Assembly: GCA_033557685.1 (NCBI GenBank)
Contig: JAWQRN010000236.1
Coordinates: 1-33,444, forward strand
Direction of reading: 5' to 3'
From: Sperchopsis tessellata
Lineage: Eukaryota; Arthropoda; Insecta; Coleoptera; Hydrophilidae
DNA: 33,444 bases
A program made the position numbers and the translations under genes. The notes under the pieces were generated by a model. That model was not told the origin of the DNA. It saw only the letters and a program-made list of their open reading frames with translations, and did no database searches. Of the stretch, positions 31,946-33,444 are shown one piece after another. Numbering within the stretch: position 1 is the first letter of the stretch; each line of letters begins with the position of its first letter.

Positions 31946-33104
31946 AACAGTTAAACATGCAGTTTCAACGATACATTCAATTGTAAATAAGAAACAAACT
32001 GACTGACCAGAAAAAGTCCTAAAGTGTTAGGTGAAAGAGACGAAAGATTCGTATTACAAAATATCAAAAAATCCAAAAATAAGAGCCCCTAAAATAACAT
32101 GTAAGATAGCAGAAGAGTTGGAAAATGACATTAATCCTGAAACCGTAAGGCGCGTTTTGCGGAAAGTGCCTCGAAGAAACCCTTTTATCTAGTGAACAAA
32201 ATCGTAAAAATATGATTGATCTAAACCCACATTAATCAATATTTTGAATTTTGGAAAACTGATGAATGTAAATTTAATATTTTTGGTTGTGATGGAAAAG
32301 GTAAAGTGTGGATGAAAGTTGGGACGGAACTGAATATTGAAAATACTATTCCAACAGTAAAACATGGAGGAGGTTCTGTTTAAGTTTGGGGCTGTATGGC
32401 CGCATCTGGAGTGGGAAATTTAGTATTTATAGATCAAATCATGGATGAAGAATACTTGAGATATTGTTTAAGCTAATTTACTACCTAGAAACCATGACCC
32501 TATGCACACGGATTTGGTTACACGGGAATAGCTGCTCTTTAATGTTAAAAACTATTGTTTTTACCACCTCAATCACTCGATTTCAATCTCATAGAGACTG
32601 CGTGGGATTATTTAGATAGAAAAATTAAAAAACACGTCACAAGTAAAGAAACAAATGAAAAATGCCATAATGGAAGAGTGGGATAATATACCACGAAATT
32701 ATACTGAATCGTTTGTTTATTTCATACCAAATAGATTAGATGTAGTTATTAAACAAAGAAGCAATTTCGCGAAATATAACTGTGTATTGAACCAATTTTT
32801 ATATTAAATTTCACAATGTTGGATTACTTTTGTGACGTAAGAATTTTATTTTAATTTTATAATTGTTGTAATATGTATATGCAGAATACGATGTATATTA
32901 TATTATTAATATTAATAAATTATATAATTAACTATTTATTCTATTATTTTAATTAATGTAAAATTTACAATATTATAACAAAGGTAGTCAGTCACAAAAG
33001 TGTTCGTACACTCTCCAAATTTACTTTAGGACTTTTTCTGGTTAGTCAGTTTATGTTTTTTTTTTACAATTGAATGTATCGTTAAAACTGCATGTTTAAC
33101 TGTT
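31946..33104 (+). mobile_element. Tc1-like transposon, copy B (1159 bp, complete ends)
   Basis: Left end AACAGTTAAACATGCAGTTT at 31946 is repeated in complement at 33104. The inverted repeats extend about 75 bases, to AGTCCTAAAG, with roughly eight differences. TA lies directly outside both ends (31944-31945, 33105-33106). The element sits at the 5' end of the jockey-like RT, so it inserted after that element did, or at its border. It holds one transposase pseudogene in the expected orientation. Confidence 0.92.
32015..32807 (+). pseudogene. Tc1-like transposase of copy B
   Basis: KVLGERDERFVLQNIKKS and ETVRRVL-type residues are helix-turn-helix remains. FWKTDECKFNIFG holds the first catalytic Asp (32261-32263), then KVWMKVGTELNIENTIPTVK and GGGSV, an in-frame TAA at 32381-32383, and VWGCMAASGVGNLVFIDQI. 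The second Asp block is degraded to HDPMHT after a short deletion. SLDFNLIETAW keeps the Glu (32594-32596). KKHVTSKETNEKCHNG and the end (KQRSNFAKYN) reach a stop at 32805-32807. It cannot make a working enzyme. Close DNA-level kin of copy A at 4290-5330. Confidence 0.9.
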
Positions 33105-33382
33105 TATGAATACAATACAATCATTAGAAATTATAAAATTTAATTAAACAAGAAACCTATTTTTAAATTACAAGCAAAAATAAATAAACAAAATATTATT
33201 TAAAACAATAATATTTACTTTTATATTTACAAATAATTGAAATATATATATATATATATATACAAATGTACTTGAAATAGGCTCTATGTTGAATTGGCCG
33301 AAACGTTGTACAGTATACAAAATATAGAACTTTCTTAAAAGAATAACTGACGTATTATCATAATATCATAAGTTTAAAAAAG

Positions 33383-33428
<46 letters not shown>

Positions 33429-33444
33429 TCTATCTTCTACTGAA
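33105..33444. other. AT-rich edge with two (TA)n tracts
   Basis: Low-complexity DNA. It includes (TA)n at 33242-33262 and 33385-33426, and a TTGGCCGAAACGTTG word at 33294 like those near degenerate hammerhead motifs. No jockey-like reading resumes to the right of the Tc1 element. Confidence 0.6.

Noticed and set aside
33270..33310. Second hammerhead ribozyme around TTGGCCGAAACGTTG
   Set aside because: The first core element (CTGANGA) is not recognisable; only the CGAAACG half is present.
1..33444. CRISPR array, operons, riboswitches, integrated virus
   Set aside because: No regular spacer-repeat pattern, no prokaryotic gene order and no viral structural or protease motifs; all RT readings are of non-LTR type.

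Overview
The window reads as AT-rich, repeat-dominated DNA from an arthropod, most likely an insect nuclear genome. Basis: the mix of decayed Tc1/mariner, Tigger/pogo and hAT-like DNA transposons, RTE-, jockey- and R2-type non-LTR retrotransposons and tRNA-derived SINEs, with almost no long open frame. I find no intact host gene, rRNA, functional tRNA, CRISPR array or bacterial-type operon. The species cannot be read from the sequence.

Layout. 1-121: reverse transcriptase (RT) scrap. 301-1563: pogo/jerky-like transposase pseudogene, split by a 216-bp non-LTR 3' end with a 7-bp target duplication. 1564-3389: unassigned, with one weak candidate signal-peptide exon at 2036. 3390-5330: RT scrap, Tigger N-terminal half (minus), Tc1 copy A (minus). 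5471-5762: hAT-type MITE. 6356-8281: near full-length Tigger element with both ends. 8771-9016: SINE (minus). 9691-9992: fold-back repeat. 11676-12374: mariner-type remnant. 13690-16030: minus-strand non-LTR element into which a mariner and a SINE have inserted. 16479-17459: a different Tc1 transposase, dead at two catalytic residues. 18640-19560: non-LTR RT (minus). 19810-20684: internally deleted Tigger of the same family as the copy at 3.6-4.3 kb.

21383-21472: tRNA-like SINE head. 21690-24380: long non-LTR endonuclease-RT pseudogene (minus) holding a 128-bp insert with a perfect 13-bp target duplication. 25725-27508: pogo-like element complete at both ends but lacking its catalytic core, with a strong subterminal hairpin. 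27575-27765: Tc1 5' end. 27898-30765: R2/NeSL-type retrotransposon split by an RTE element (28535-29935, minus). 30916-31945: jockey-like RT (minus). 31946-33104: Tc1 copy B with about 75-bp inverted repeats. The right edge is (TA)n and AT-rich DNA.

The genes do not form a pathway. What the window records is an insertion history: four clear nestings give relative ages, and a stop codon shared by two Tc1 copies hints that the family spread from a defective source. I do not see a convincing new biological system. The most useful leads are the 128-bp insert with its 13-bp duplication, the shared Tc1 stop, the pogo-like deletion derivative with subterminal repeats, the fold-back element and the two-copy SINE family.
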